Source: Pseudomonadota bacterium
GTDB taxonomy: Bacteria; BMS3Abin14
NCBI GenBank assembly: GCA_016937135.1
Contig: JAFGWO010000011.1
Span: 1 to 10,323, forward strand
Reading direction: 5' to 3'
DNA: 10,323 nt
The position numbers were made by a program, and so were the translations under genes. Under the pieces are notes generated by a model. That model ran no database searches. It was not told the DNA's origin and saw nothing but the letters and a program-made list of their open reading frames with translations. Below, piece after piece: positions 1-7,390 of this stretch. Numbering within the stretch: the stretch's first letter is position 1; each line of letters opens with the position of its first letter.

Positions 1-130
1 CCTTGTCGAGGCTCAAGCCCCCGCGGTAGCGGAAGAAGCCGCCGGCCAGGCAGCTGAACCCGAGCCGGACAGCGGGGCCGTCGGGGAAGAGAACGCAGAG
101 GAAGAAAGCGCACAGGAGGAAGAGCTATGA
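1..130 (+). CDS. rpsB: 30S ribosomal protein S2, C-terminal end (partial)
   Basis: An open frame enters from the left edge (first full codon at 2) and ends at the TGA at 128-130, giving 42 residues. It is rich in Glu and Ala, with 13 Glu, 1 Asp and no Lys or Arg, ending in EEEL. No S2 core is inside the window. The assignment rests on position, because rpsB directly precedes tsf in most bacteria, and on the known acidic or Ala/Glu-rich C-terminal extensions of S2 in several proteobacterial groups. S2 binds the 30S head/platform junction and helps recruit S1. The stop overlaps the tsf start as ATGA, and the tsf Shine-Dalgarno lies inside this coding tail, which implies coupled translation. The frame is convincing; the gene name is inferred from context. 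Confidence 0.75.
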   Translation, partial: LVEAQAPAVAEEAAGQAAEPEPDSGAVGEENAEEESAQEEEL

Positions 131-744
131 CGATCAGCGCATCCCTGGTCAAGGAACTCAGGGACAAGACTGGCGCCGGTTTTATGGATTGCAAGGATGC
201 CCTTGCCCAGTGCGGCGGCGACGCGGAAAAGGCTGTGGATTATCTTCGCAAGAAAGGGCTCTCCGCCGCCGCCAAGAGGGCCGGCCGGGAAGCCGCCGAA
301 GGCATTGTGGGTTCCTATATCCACATGGGCGGGAAGATCGGGGTCATCGTGGAAGTGAACTGTGAGACCGATTTTGTGGCGCGGACCGATGATTTCAAGG
401 AACTAGTGAGCGATCTGGCCATGCAGGTCGCGGCCGCGAAGCCGGTTTACACCAGACGCGACGAGGTGCCCGCCCAGCTCGTAGAAAAAGAGAGGGAGAT
501 CTACCGGGCTCAGGCACAAGAATCAGGAAAGCCCCAGAACGTCCTGGAAAAGATCGTCGACGGCAAGATGGAAAAGTTTTTCCAGCAGGTTTGCCTGGAG
601 GAGCAAGAGTACATAAGGGAGTCCGGGGTTTCCGTCCTCGACCATGTAAAATCCGTGGCGGGAAAGCTGGGGGAGAACGTGGTCGTCGGCAGATTTGCCA
701 GGTTCGAAATCCGCGAGGGCCGGGAAAAGGAAGCCGCCTGTTAG
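127..744 (+). CDS. tsf: Translation elongation factor Ts (EF-Ts)
   Basis: EF-Ts is the cytoplasmic guanine-nucleotide exchange factor that releases GDP from EF-Tu. The 205-residue product starts with the UBA-like N-terminal domain (about residues 1-50). It shows the family motif [12 protein letters not shown] (15-26) and then [10 protein letters not shown] (77-86), whose TDFV (81-84) contacts the EF-Tu G domain. The C-terminal part contains the dimerisation-type domain and ends near [11 protein letters not shown]. At 205 residues it is the compact form, as in Thermus, not the roughly 283-residue E. coli form. The ATG at 127 is supported by AGGAGGA at 114-120 with 6 bases of spacing and by the ATGA overlap with rpsB. 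The next gene, pyrH, begins 60 bases downstream. Confidence 0.97.
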   Translation: MTISASLVKELRDKTGAGFMDCKDALAQCGGDAEKAVDYLRKKGLSAAAKRAGREAAEGIVGSYIHMGGKIGVIVEVNCETDFVARTDDFKELVSDLAMQVAAAKPVYTRRDEVPAQLVEKEREIYRAQAQESGKPQNVLEKIVDGKMEKFFQQVCLEEQEYIRESGVSVLDHVKSVAGKLGENVVVGRFARFEIREGREKEAAC

Positions 745-793
745 GACGCTTACGGCGGGGTCAAAACAATCCGGGTCGGAATCCGGATCCGGC

Positions 794-799
794 AGGGGG
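794..799 (+). promoter_or_regulatory. Ribosome binding site of pyrH
   Basis: AGGGGG lies 5 bases before the GTG at 805. It decides in favour of this start over the ATG at 817. It sits just after a perfect 10-base palindrome, CCGGATCCGG (783-792), in the short tsf-pyrH gap. Confidence 0.6.
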
Positions 800-804
800 T
801 CTTT

Positions 805-1536
805 GTGAGCCAGGGGATGCCTTCTAAATACAGGAGGGTTTTGCTCAAGATCAGCGGCGAAGCCCTGCTGGGCCAGGAGTCCTTCGGGCTGGATCTGGAT
901 TCCGTTCGCAGCATCGCCTCCGAAGTCGCCGATGTGTACCATATGGATGTCCAGGTGGCGCTGGTGATCGGGGGGGGCAATATCTTCCGCGGCGCCAAAA
1001 ACAGCGACAACACCATCGAGCGGGCCACCGGGGATTACATCGGCATGGTCGCAACGGTCATCAATGCCCTCGCCTTCCAGAGCGCACTGGAAAAGCTCGA
1101 TGTTCCCACCCGCGTTCTTTCTGCCATTGCCATGAGCCAGGTGGCCGAGCCCTACATCCGGCGCCGCGCGATCCGGCACCTTGAAAAGGGCAGGGTGGTG
1201 ATCTTCGCCGCCGGGACCGGAAACCCCTTTTTCACCACGGATACGGCCGCTTCCCTGCGAGCCATGGAAATCGGGGCCGATATCCTCATGAAAGCGACCA
1301 AGGTCGATGGCGTTTTCAGCGCCGATCCGGAAATCGAACCTGACGCCTTGAAGTTCGATCGCCTCACTTACCGGGACGTTCTGGAAAAACAGCTGAAAGT
1401 GATGGACGCGACAGCCATCGCCCTTTGCATGGACAATGACATGCCCATCATGGTATTCAGCTTGAAGAGGGCCGGCAACCTGGTCAGGGCGGTAGCCGGG
1501 GAAAAGGTAGGAACCATAGTGGCCGAGGAGGGTTGA
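805..1536 (+). CDS. pyrH: Uridylate kinase (UMP kinase)
   Basis: PyrH phosphorylates UMP to UDP with ATP in pyrimidine nucleotide synthesis. It is a hexameric cytoplasmic enzyme of the amino-acid-kinase fold, unrelated to eukaryotic UMP kinases. The 243-residue product shows the N-terminal phosphate-binding segment [10 protein letters not shown] (13-22), the glycine-rich [10 protein letters not shown] (54-63), [14 protein letters not shown] (77-90), and the UMP/ATP-site segment [13 protein letters not shown] (137-149) followed by KATKVDGVF. Length is normal for the family (about 240). I chose the GTG at 805 because AGGGGG at 794-799 lies 5 bases upstream. The in-frame ATG at 817 has its only purine run directly against the codon, so it is a less likely start, although the N-terminus would still be complete. 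The gene ends 7 bases before frr. Confidence 0.97.
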   Translation: MSQGMPSKYRRVLLKISGEALLGQESFGLDLDSVRSIASEVADVYHMDVQVALVIGGGNIFRGAKNSDNTIERATGDYIGMVATVINALAFQSALEKLDVPTRVLSAIAMSQVAEPYIRRRAIRHLEKGRVVIFAAGTGNPFFTTDTAASLRAMEIGADILMKATKVDGVFSADPEIEPDALKFDRLTYRDVLEKQLKVMDATAIALCMDNDMPIMVFSLKRAGNLVRAVAGEKVGTIVAEEG

Positions 1537-1543
1537 TTTCGCC

Positions 1544-2101
1544 ATGCTTCCGGAACTTTACCTTGAGACGGAAACCAAAATGGAAAAAACCCTTGAGACC
1601 TTGGGGAAAGAGTTGGCTTCCATCCGGACCGGAAGGGCCTCCCTTGCGATCCTGGACGGTATAACTGTTGAGTATTACGGAGCCGTTTCGCCCCTTAACC
1701 AGGTGGCCACCCTTTCCATCCCGGAGAGCCGGCTTATCGTGATCCAGCCGTGGGACCCTTCCAACATCAAGGAAATAGAGAAGGCGATCATGCGGTCCGA
1801 TCTTGGATTGACCCCCAGCAACGACGGGAAGGTCATCCGCATCCCGATCCCCCCCCTGACGGAAGAAAGACGCGTCCAGCTTGTGAAAGTGGTCAAACGG
1901 CACGGTGAAGAGGGGAAAATCGCCATCCGGAATATCAGGCGCGATTCCATCGGCACCGCCAAGGATTTTGAGAAGGAAAAAGAGATCTCAGAGGATGATC
2001 TCCACCGCGCCCAGGACGAGATCCAGAAGATCACCGATCGATTTATCGAGAAGGTCGACGAACTGATCGAGAAAAAAGAAAAGGACATTCTCGAAATCTG
2101 A
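1544..2101 (+). CDS. frr: Ribosome recycling factor
   Basis: RRF works with EF-G to split post-termination ribosomes. The 185-residue product has the same length as the E. coli protein. Domain I (a three-helix bundle) is formed by residues about 1-30 and 105-185, and domain II by about 31-104. Family signatures visible are LASIRTGRAS (24-33), the Y-G-A-x-x-P-L-N-Q segment (45-53), IQPWD (67-71), the NDGKVIRIPIPPLTEERR segment (93-110) and IRNIRRD (128-134), whose arginines face 23S rRNA. GAGGAGGG at 1525-1532 overlaps the 3' end of pyrH and serves as the ribosome binding site, 11 bases from the ATG. The stop TGA shares its last base with the ATG of a 14-codon mini-ORF (TGATG). Confidence 0.97.
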   Translation: MLPELYLETETKMEKTLETLGKELASIRTGRASLAILDGITVEYYGAVSPLNQVATLSIPESRLIVIQPWDPSNIKEIEKAIMRSDLGLTPSNDGKVIRIPIPPLTEERRVQLVKVVKRHGEEGKIAIRNIRRDSIGTAKDFEKEKEISEDDLHRAQDEIQKITDRFIEKVDELIEKKEKDILEI

Positions 2102-2145
2102 TGCCCGTCAACAATCCGGTGGATCTTGCGCCCCGACTATCGTGA
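2101..2145 (+). other. 14-codon mini-ORF bridging frr and uppS (possible coupling peptide)
   Basis: Reading from the ATG at 2101-2103 gives MPVNNPVDLAPRLS and then TGA at 2143-2145. The start overlaps the frr stop as TGATG, and the stop overlaps the uppS start as GTGA. The uppS GTG at 2142 has no good Shine-Dalgarno; the nearest purine-rich bases are GGTGG at 2118-2122, about 20 bases away. The sequence therefore allows ribosomes that finish frr to restart on the mini-ORF and then on uppS. The geometry is directly visible. That the peptide is translated and that it matters are inference. A chance arrangement is possible because 42-base gaps often contain short frames. Confidence 0.35.
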
Positions 2146-2873
2146 ATCAGGAATTACCCCGGCACATCGCCATAATCATGGACGGAAACGGAAGGTGGGC
2201 TTCCGCGAGGAACCTTCCCCGAATCGCGGGTCACCGAGCCGGCGCGGAGACGTTGCGGTCCGTTGTGGAGGAATGCGCCCGTCTGGGGGTGCCCTATCTG
2301 ACCCTTTTTGCCTTCTCGACGGAAAACTGGGGCCGCCCCAAGGATGAGATCGCGGGATTGATGGGTCTCCTGGACCGGTATCTGAAAAAAGAAACCACCA
2401 CCCTGATGAAAAACAATGTCCGGCTGGTGACGATAGGGAGGATCGCCGACCTCCCCGGAAACGTCCAGTCCACCCTGCGGAAGGTCTGCGAAACGTCTTC
2501 GGCCAATACGGGCCTCACTCTGAACCTGGCCCTTAGCTACGGGGGCAGGGAGGACATTGTGGAGGCCGCGCGCAAGGCGGGCAAAGCCATCGCCAGAGGT
2601 GAGCTGGACCCGGACGCAATGGACAGCAGTTTGTTTTCGACTTTCCTCTCCACGGCGGGAATGCCCGATCCCGATCTCATGATCCGCACCAGCGGAGAGA
2701 TGCGGCTGAGCAACTTTCTCCTCTGGGAAAGCGCCTACACCGAATTTTTCGTCGCCCGGAAGACATGGCCCGATTTCGGCATCCAGGACCTTCACGAGGC
2801 CATCCGGGAGTTTCAGGCCAGGGAAAGGCGATTCGGGCTGACCTCCAGCCAGGTCCGGTCGGGAGGAAAATGA
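2142..2873 (+). CDS. uppS: Undecaprenyl diphosphate synthase (cis-prenyltransferase)
   Basis: UppS adds eight isopentenyl units in cis to farnesyl diphosphate, giving the C55 carrier lipid for peptidoglycan and surface polysaccharides. The 243-residue product starts with HIAIIMDGNGRWA (8-20), which holds the catalytic Mg-binding Asp14. It continues with GHRAG (30-34), LFAFSTENW (55-63), LNLALSYGGRED (127-138), and the C-terminal signature IRTSGEMRLSNFLLW (181-195) with AYTEF (198-202), whose Glu201 matches the second Mg ligand of the family. No in-frame ATG or other usable start exists upstream as far as frr, and the GTG at 2142 puts the first motif at the usual distance, so I accept it despite the missing Shine-Dalgarno. 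The stop overlaps the cdsA start as ATGA. Confidence 0.96.
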   Translation: MNQELPRHIAIIMDGNGRWASARNLPRIAGHRAGAETLRSVVEECARLGVPYLTLFAFSTENWGRPKDEIAGLMGLLDRYLKKETTTLMKNNVRLVTIGRIADLPGNVQSTLRKVCETSSANTGLTLNLALSYGGREDIVEAARKAGKAIARGELDPDAMDSSLFSTFLSTAGMPDPDLMIRTSGEMRLSNFLLWESAYTEFFVARKTWPDFGIQDLHEAIREFQARERRFGLTSSQVRSGGK

Positions 2874-3670
2874 AGCGCGTCGTTTCAGCCCTGATCCTCG
2901 GCGCCGCCACCATTTTCCTCGTTCTGGGGGCGCCCTTCTGGCTGGCAGCGGGGGTATTGTCCCTCGCGGTGATCGCGGCCGTAAGGGAGATGGCCGATCT
3001 GGTTTATAGCCGCGATGGGTCCCTGGTCCGGACGTGGGTTTATTCAGGTTCGCTTCTGATCCTCGCCGGGGGCATTTTCCTGGGGGCCCACGGACTCTCG
3101 GCGGGGCTGGCGACGGGGATTCTCCTTGTCATGGCCGGTTCCGTCCGGGGCCTTTCCGTCAAGGGAGCAGTCACGCGGAGCGCTTCGGGGTTTTTTATCC
3201 TCCTTGTCCCGGTCTGGTGCCTTGGCCATATCCTCCTGTACCTCCCGAGGGGGGAGGGCCGCCTGGCCCTTTTTTTCCTCCTTGTCTGCATCTGGGCCAG
3301 TGACACCGCGGCCTATTATGCCGGGAGCGCCTTTGGACGCCGGAAGCTGGCTCCGGCCATAAGTCCCAACAAAACCTGGCTGGGCTCCGCGGCCGGGATC
3401 CTCGGGTCCATCGCCGCGGCTCTTGTCTTCCGGTGGTTCGCCCCTCTCCAGTGGTCCTTTTCCTTCGTGGTTTTTTCCGGACTCCTTTTGTCCGTCCTTG
3501 GCCAGTCCGGAGATCTGGCCGAATCCCTGATCAAAAGGGACGCAGGCGTAAAGGATTCCGGTTCGATCATCCCGGGCCACGGAGGGATCCTTGACAGGAT
3601 GGACGCCCTTCTTTTCACCGCGCCCCTCTTTTATTATTTCCTTTCATGGGTTTCCCGGTCGCCGATGTGA
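2870..3670 (+). CDS. cdsA: Phosphatidate cytidylyltransferase (CDP-diacylglycerol synthase)
   Basis: CdsA makes CDP-diacylglycerol from CTP and phosphatidic acid, the branch point of bacterial phospholipid synthesis. It is an integral inner-membrane enzyme. The 266-residue product is strongly hydrophobic, with about seven to eight candidate membrane segments (for example 5-36, 55-72, 78-90, 107-124, 131-146, 172-187, 197-211, 247-261). The CDS family signature is intact near the C-terminus: SLIKRDAGVKD (219-229), then IIPGHGGILDRMD (233-245), with the Asp/Lys/His residues expected for metal and CTP binding. SPNKTW (165-170) is another conserved site. The ATG at 2870 overlaps the uppS stop and is preceded by GGAGG (2862-2866). 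The frame stays open back to 2765, but those residues lie inside uppS and do not look like CdsA. Confidence 0.95.
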   Translation: MKRVVSALILGAATIFLVLGAPFWLAAGVLSLAVIAAVREMADLVYSRDGSLVRTWVYSGSLLILAGGIFLGAHGLSAGLATGILLVMAGSVRGLSVKGAVTRSASGFFILLVPVWCLGHILLYLPRGEGRLALFFLLVCIWASDTAAYYAGSAFGRRKLAPAISPNKTWLGSAAGILGSIAAALVFRWFAPLQWSFSFVVFSGLLLSVLGQSGDLAESLIKRDAGVKDSGSIIPGHGGILDRMDALLFTAPLFYYFLSWVSRSPM

Positions 3671-4842
3671 ATCCAGGAAAGAAGATCAGCATTTTAGGCT
3701 CCACGGGCTCTATTGGAAGCAATGCCCTCAAAGTCGCGGCCGCAAATCCCTCTTTGTATGATATCGTGGGCCTGGCCTGCGGTTCCGACTGGCGGGCCCT
3801 GATCAAACAGGCCCGGCAGTTCAGGCCTGAGGTCGTGGCGCTCTTTGACGAGGATGCCGCCAAAGAGGCGAAGAGGGCCCTTAAGGGAACCGGCATCGCT
3901 GTGAGGGAGGGCACCGAAGGGCTTCTCGAGATCGCCTCTCTGGAGGGTGCGGATATCGTGGTCTCGGCTATTGTCGGGGCGGCGGGGGTTTTACCCACCT
4001 ACAGGGCTGTGGAGGCCGGGAAGGTTGTGGCCCTTGCCAACAAGGAGGCCCTGGTGGTTGCGGGCCACCTGATCAGCGCCGAGGCGAAAAAAAGCGGCGC
4101 CACCCTGGTGCCCATCGACAGCGAGCACTCTGCGGTGTTCCAGGTTCTTCTGGGCCAGGACAGGGAAGCGGTGCGCAAGGTTATCCTGACCGCTTCGGGG
4201 GGTCCCTTTTTTGGGAAATCCGCGGACCATTTCTCTGCAGTTACCCCGGAAATGGCCTTGAACCACCCCCGCTGGAAAATGGGGCCCAAAGTCACGGTGG
4301 ACAGCGCAACCATGATGAACAAGGGCCTTGAGGTGATCGAGGCGAGATGGATTTTCGATCTGCCGCCCGAGAAGATCGAAGTACTCATCCATCCCCAGAG
4401 CGTAGTCCACAGCATGGTTGAATTCATGGACGGCTCCGTCCTTGCCCAGATGGGGCTTGCTGACATGAGGATCCCCATTTCCTTTGCCTTGAGCTATCCA
4501 GAAAGGGTGGATCTGGGATTCCCCTCCCTGGATTTAACCTCCGTGGGCGCCCTGGAATTTTTCACCCCCGATACGGGGAAATTCCCTTGCCTTAAACTGG
4601 CATACCGGGCCCTCATGGAAGGGAAAGGGATGTCCGTAGTGATGAACGCCGCCAATGAGATAGCGGTAAAGGCATTTCTGGAAGGGGCGCTGACATTCAC
4701 CGGAATCCCTGAACTTGTGGAATCCGTCATGCAGTCTTCCTTCCAGTTCGATAATCAGACAATCCATGGCGTCCTGGAAGGGGATCAGATGGCCAGGGAA
4801 AGAGCCAAAGCCCTCATCACGGGGGGCGGAGAGATAAAATGA
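3646..4842 (+). CDS. dxr: 1-deoxy-D-xylulose 5-phosphate reductoisomerase
   Basis: Dxr converts DXP to 2-C-methyl-D-erythritol 4-phosphate with NADPH and a divalent metal. This is the committed step of the MEP isoprenoid pathway and the target of fosmidomycin. Visible from the ATG at 3646 (398 residues) are the NADPH-binding SILGSTGSIGSNAL (15-28), ALANKEALVVAG (129-140), PIDSEHSAVFQ (156-166), TASGGPFF (182-189), NHPRWKMGPKVTVDSATM (206-223), NKGLEVIEARW (225-235) and IHPQSVVHSMVEF (248-260). Asp158, Glu160 and Glu229 match the metal ligands of the family. The start is uncertain. The ATG at 3646 overlaps cdsA by 25 bases, while the GTG at 3667 would overlap the cdsA stop by 4 (GTGA) and give a more typical N-terminus. 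Neither has a clear Shine-Dalgarno. The product supplies the precursor stream used by UppS upstream. Confidence 0.96.
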   Translation: MGFPVADVNPGKKISILGSTGSIGSNALKVAAANPSLYDIVGLACGSDWRALIKQARQFRPEVVALFDEDAAKEAKRALKGTGIAVREGTEGLLEIASLEGADIVVSAIVGAAGVLPTYRAVEAGKVVALANKEALVVAGHLISAEAKKSGATLVPIDSEHSAVFQVLLGQDREAVRKVILTASGGPFFGKSADHFSAVTPEMALNHPRWKMGPKVTVDSATMMNKGLEVIEARWIFDLPPEKIEVLIHPQSVVHSMVEFMDGSVLAQMGLADMRIPISFALSYPERVDLGFPSLDLTSVGALEFFTPDTGKFPCLKLAYRALMEGKGMSVVMNAANEIAVKAFLEGALTFTGIPELVESVMQSSFQFDNQTIHGVLEGDQMARERAKALITGGGEIK

Positions 4843-6134
4843 CCACAACCATTTCCTTTATCATCGTCCTGGGGGTCCTGATCACCGTCCACGAACTGGG
4901 GCATTTCCTCGTGGCCAAGGGGATAGGCCTGCGTGTGGAGAGGTTCTCCATAGGGTTTCCTCCGAAGATGTTCGGTTTTACCTGGCGGGAAACAGAATAT
5001 TGCGTCTCCTGGATCCCCCTGGGAGGTTATGTGAAAATCAGCGGGGAAAACCCCGAAGAGCCGCCGGAAAATCCTGACGATCCGAAGGTCTTCACCTCCA
5101 GGCCGGTTCACCAGAGGGCGGCGGTAATCCTGGCCGGGCCTCTCATGAACCTCATCCTGGCCTTTCTGATCATGCCCCTGGTATTTTTCCTGGGAACGGC
5201 TGTCCCGACGTACCTTGAAAAGGCGCCCGTTGCGGGCTGGATCCAGCCGGAAAGTCCTGCGGACAAGGCGGGTTTGAGCCCGGGAGACCGCATCCTGTCC
5301 GTCAACGGCAGCGAGGTCCGAACCTGGCAGGAGGTCCTTGAAAAGGCCTCCGTGGATGGATCATTGTGGATGGAAGTGGCCGGGGCCGGCGGGGTCCGTT
5401 CCGTTTCCCTTGAGCAGGATCCGGAAGGCGAGTCAGGGATCGGGATCCTCCCCTCCATGGATCCCGTTATCGGGTTTGTAGTGAAGGGAGGAGAGGCAGA
5501 AAGGGCCGGCATTGAGGAAGGGGACAGGGTGGTCGCCATCGGCGGCATCCCGGTATCGGACTGGAACCAGATGGCCAGGATCATCCATAACAGCCCCGAT
5601 AAACCGCTGACCTTCGAGATAGAAAGGGAAGGGGCGGCCAGGACCTTTACCGTTACCCCCAAAAAGGACGAGAGCCTGGGACACGGGCTCATAGGGATTT
5701 CACCGAAAACTGAAACGGTGACCCGAAGGTATGGGGTGGCCGAATCCATCAGGCTCGGGACTGCCAGAAATTTCGAGCTTCTCGGGCTCACTTTTTCCTT
5801 TCTGTGGGATCTGGTAACCCTGAACTCCTCCATCAAAAACCTCGGCGGGCCGATCATGATCTTCCAGGTCTCGGGACAGGCGGCCAGGGCGGGGTTGGCG
5901 CAATTCCTGGCCTTCATGGCGTTCCTGAGCCTCCAACTGGGGGTTCTCAACCTGCTGCCCATTCCCGTCCTGGACGGGGGGCACCTGGTCTTTCTGGGAA
6001 TTGAGGGCGTCACACGGAAGCCGGTCAACGTCAATGTCCGGGAAACGGCTCAGAAGGTGGGTTTTTTCTTCCTGATCCTGCTGATCCTGGTCATTTCCTA
6101 CAACGATATCGCAAGGCTTCTACCGGGCAAATAG
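4839..6134 (+). CDS. rseP: RIP metalloprotease RseP (site-2 protease)
   Basis: RseP is an inner-membrane zinc protease that cuts anti-sigma factors (RseA in E. coli) and remnant signal peptides within the membrane. The 431-residue product has the zinc motif HELGH (18-22) in the first membrane helix and IPLGGYVKISGE (59-70). A second helix follows at about 95-119, then two PDZ domains (about 125-195 and 207-275) with the typical AGLSPGDRILSVNG (144-157) and AGIEEGDRVVAIGG (223-236). The helix NLLPIPVLDGGH (371-382), with Asp379 as third zinc ligand, and a last helix at about 405-422 complete the fold. Length is close to E. coli RseP (450). The ATG overlaps the dxr stop (ATGA), and GGAG at 4828-4831 is 7 bases away. 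No rseA or rpoE homologue is in the window, so the substrate here is unknown. Confidence 0.96.
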   Translation: MTTTISFIIVLGVLITVHELGHFLVAKGIGLRVERFSIGFPPKMFGFTWRETEYCVSWIPLGGYVKISGENPEEPPENPDDPKVFTSRPVHQRAAVILAGPLMNLILAFLIMPLVFFLGTAVPTYLEKAPVAGWIQPESPADKAGLSPGDRILSVNGSEVRTWQEVLEKASVDGSLWMEVAGAGGVRSVSLEQDPEGESGIGILPSMDPVIGFVVKGGEAERAGIEEGDRVVAIGGIPVSDWNQMARIIHNSPDKPLTFEIEREGAARTFTVTPKKDESLGHGLIGISPKTETVTRRYGVAESIRLGTARNFELLGLTFSFLWDLVTLNSSIKNLGGPIMIFQVSGQAARAGLAQFLAFMAFLSLQLGVLNLLPIPVLDGGHLVFLGIEGVTRKPVNVNVRETAQKVGFFFLILLILVISYNDIARLLPGK

Positions 6135-6137
6135 TCC

Positions 6138-7244
6138 ATGCGGCAGGGATGTCCCGTTATCAGGAGGCCCACCCGGCCCGTCCGGGTAGGGCCGGTCACC
6201 GTGGGCGGAGGAGCCCCGGTCTGTGTGCAGTCGATGACCAACACTCCCACCGCGGATGGTCCATCCACCCTTGAGCAGGTCAAGGTCCTGGCCAGCGCCG
6301 GGTGCGAGATCGTTCGGGTGGCCGTTCAGGACGAGGATGCCCTTGAGGGCTTCCGTTTCCTGAGACGAAACGTCCGGATCCCCCTCATTGCCGATATCCA
6401 CTTCGATTACCGGATGGCTGTCCTTTCCCTCGAGGCAGGGGCCGATGCCGTCAGGATCAATCCCGGCAACATCGGTGCCGTCTGGAAGGTGAGGGAGATC
6501 GCTGACGCGGCCCGGGCGAGAGGAGCCAGCATCAGGATCGGCGTCAACGCCGGTTCTCTCCAGCGTTCGGTCCTGAGGGCCCACGGACGCCCTTCTCCCG
6601 AGGCCCTTGCCGAAAGCGCTTTCCGCTGGATCGAGATCCTGGAGGGGATGGGGTTTACCGATCTGAAGGTTTCCGCCAAAAGTTCGGATCCGATGGAAAC
6701 CGTGCAGGTTTACCGGATGATTTCCGAGGGAACGGACTACCCCCTGCACCTTGGCGTTACCGAAGCCGGGACCCTTGTCTCCGGGACCGTCCAGACCACG
6801 GCCGCCCTTTCCCTCCTTCTGACTGATGGGATCGGCGACACGATCCGGTTTTCCCTGTCGGGCGATCCCGTCCCGGAGGTCCATGCCGGATTCGAACTCC
6901 TTCGCTGCCTTGGGCTCAGGACCGGAGTGAGGGTCATTTCCTGCCCCACCTGCGCGAGAACCGAGATCGATGTCGCCCGGTGGGCCCGGGAGGTGGAGGA
7001 GAAGGTCCGGACCCTTTCCGTTCCCCTGCGCGTCGCGGTCATGGGATGTCCGGTCAACGGCCCCGGTGAGGCGAAAGAGGCCGACGTGGGTGTCGCGGGG
7101 GCAAAAGGGTTTGCGGTGCTTTTCGTAAAGGGGAAAACCAGACGAAAGGTCACGCCGGAAGGCGCCCTGGATGCCCTCATGGAGGAGATCGAGGAACTGG
7201 TCCGGAAGAAGGGGAAGGAAAGACTGAACGAGGGAACGACTTAG
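6138..7244 (+). CDS. ispG: 4-hydroxy-3-methylbut-2-en-1-yl diphosphate synthase (IspG/GcpE)
   Basis: IspG reduces 2-C-methyl-erythritol 2,4-cyclodiphosphate to HMBPP with a [4Fe-4S] cluster, the penultimate MEP step. The 368-residue product has the TIM-barrel motifs VQSMTNT (30-36), GCEIVRVAV (55-63), [12 protein letters not shown] (83-94), VRINPGNIG (105-113), [12 protein letters not shown] (131-142), [10 protein letters not shown] (203-212) and [14 protein letters not shown] (231-244). The cluster domain has SCPTC (268-272) and [11 protein letters not shown] (302-312), giving Cys269, Cys272, Cys304 and Glu311 as ligands as in the E. coli enzyme. The ATG lies 3 bases after the rseP stop with no clear Shine-Dalgarno, which suggests reinitiation. 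The segment after TNT reads PTADGPST where many homologues have D-V-E-A-T. The last codons (NEGTT) lie inside a short degenerate repeat that runs on past the stop. Confidence 0.96.
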   Translation: MRQGCPVIRRPTRPVRVGPVTVGGGAPVCVQSMTNTPTADGPSTLEQVKVLASAGCEIVRVAVQDEDALEGFRFLRRNVRIPLIADIHFDYRMAVLSLEAGADAVRINPGNIGAVWKVREIADAARARGASIRIGVNAGSLQRSVLRAHGRPSPEALAESAFRWIEILEGMGFTDLKVSAKSSDPMETVQVYRMISEGTDYPLHLGVTEAGTLVSGTVQTTAALSLLLTDGIGDTIRFSLSGDPVPEVHAGFELLRCLGLRTGVRVISCPTCARTEIDVARWAREVEEKVRTLSVPLRVAVMGCPVNGPGEAKEADVGVAGAKGFAVLFVKGKTRRKVTPEGALDALMEEIEELVRKKGKERLNEGTT

Positions 7245-7303
7245 CGACAGGGCGGGGAACGACCGGACGACGGAGCGACCGAAAGAGGGGACGACGGAAC
7301 GAA
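7227..7303 (+). repeat. Degenerate GGAACGAC-type short repeat at the ispG 3' end
   Basis: A stretch with almost no T (only in and beside the TAG stop) repeats variants of GGAACGAC. Clear copies are GGGAACGAC (7232-7240), GGGGAACGACC (7254-7264), GGACGACGGAGCGACC (7265-7280) and GGGGACGACGGAACGA (7287-7302). Spacing is irregular, at 7-11 bases. The array begins in the last ispG codons and continues past the TAG into the ispG-proS gap. Such purine-rich short arrays can arise by slippage; no function is evident. Confidence 0.6.
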
Positions 7304-7324
7304 GAGCCCTTTTTTTCTCCTCGT

Positions 7325-7373
7325 GATCCCGTGAAGGGTTTCAATGGCCAGCAGGGATCTCGTATCCCTTATT
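7325..7373 (+). other. Two mutually exclusive small inverted repeats before proS
   Basis: GATCCC at 7325-7330 can pair with GGGATC at 7354-7359. The overlapping AGGGAT at 7353-7358 can instead pair with ATCCCT at 7364-7369 (loop CTCGT), followed by TATTTT. The two stems cannot form together, which resembles an antiterminator/terminator pair, but each is only 6 bp and the T-run is poor. No T-box motif is present in this gap. It could equally be chance. The rest of the 7304-7390 stretch holds only a run of seven to eight T (from about 7310) and the proS ribosome binding site. Confidence 0.25.
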
Positions 7374-7380
7374 TTCACCA

Positions 7381-7385
7381 AGGAG
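7381..7385 (+). promoter_or_regulatory. Ribosome binding site of proS
   Basis: AGGAG lies 5 bases before the ATG at 7391 and fixes that start over the in-frame GTG at 7331, which would add 20 residues unlike any ProRS N-terminus. Confidence 0.8.
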
Positions 7386-7390
7386 CTTTT

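Noticed and set aside
783..792. Perfect palindrome CCGGATCCGG before the pyrH ribosome binding site
   Set aside because: Ten bases with no loop, made of repeated ATCCGG units in a GC-rich gap. Too short to call an operator on its own.
523..1545. A 340-codon open frame on the minus strand across tsf and pyrH
   Set aside because: It lies wholly opposite two well-identified genes and its product is low in recognisable motifs. Long antisense frames are expected in GC-rich coding DNA.
2765..2869. Upstream extension of the cdsA frame
   Set aside because: It is inside uppS, encodes non-CdsA sequence, and the ATG at 2870 has GGAGG and an ATGA overlap.
7331..7390. A 20-residue N-terminal extension of ProRS from the GTG at 7331
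   Set aside because: The ATG at 7391 has AGGAG at 5 bases and starts with the family's typical N-terminus; the extension covers the small hairpins instead.
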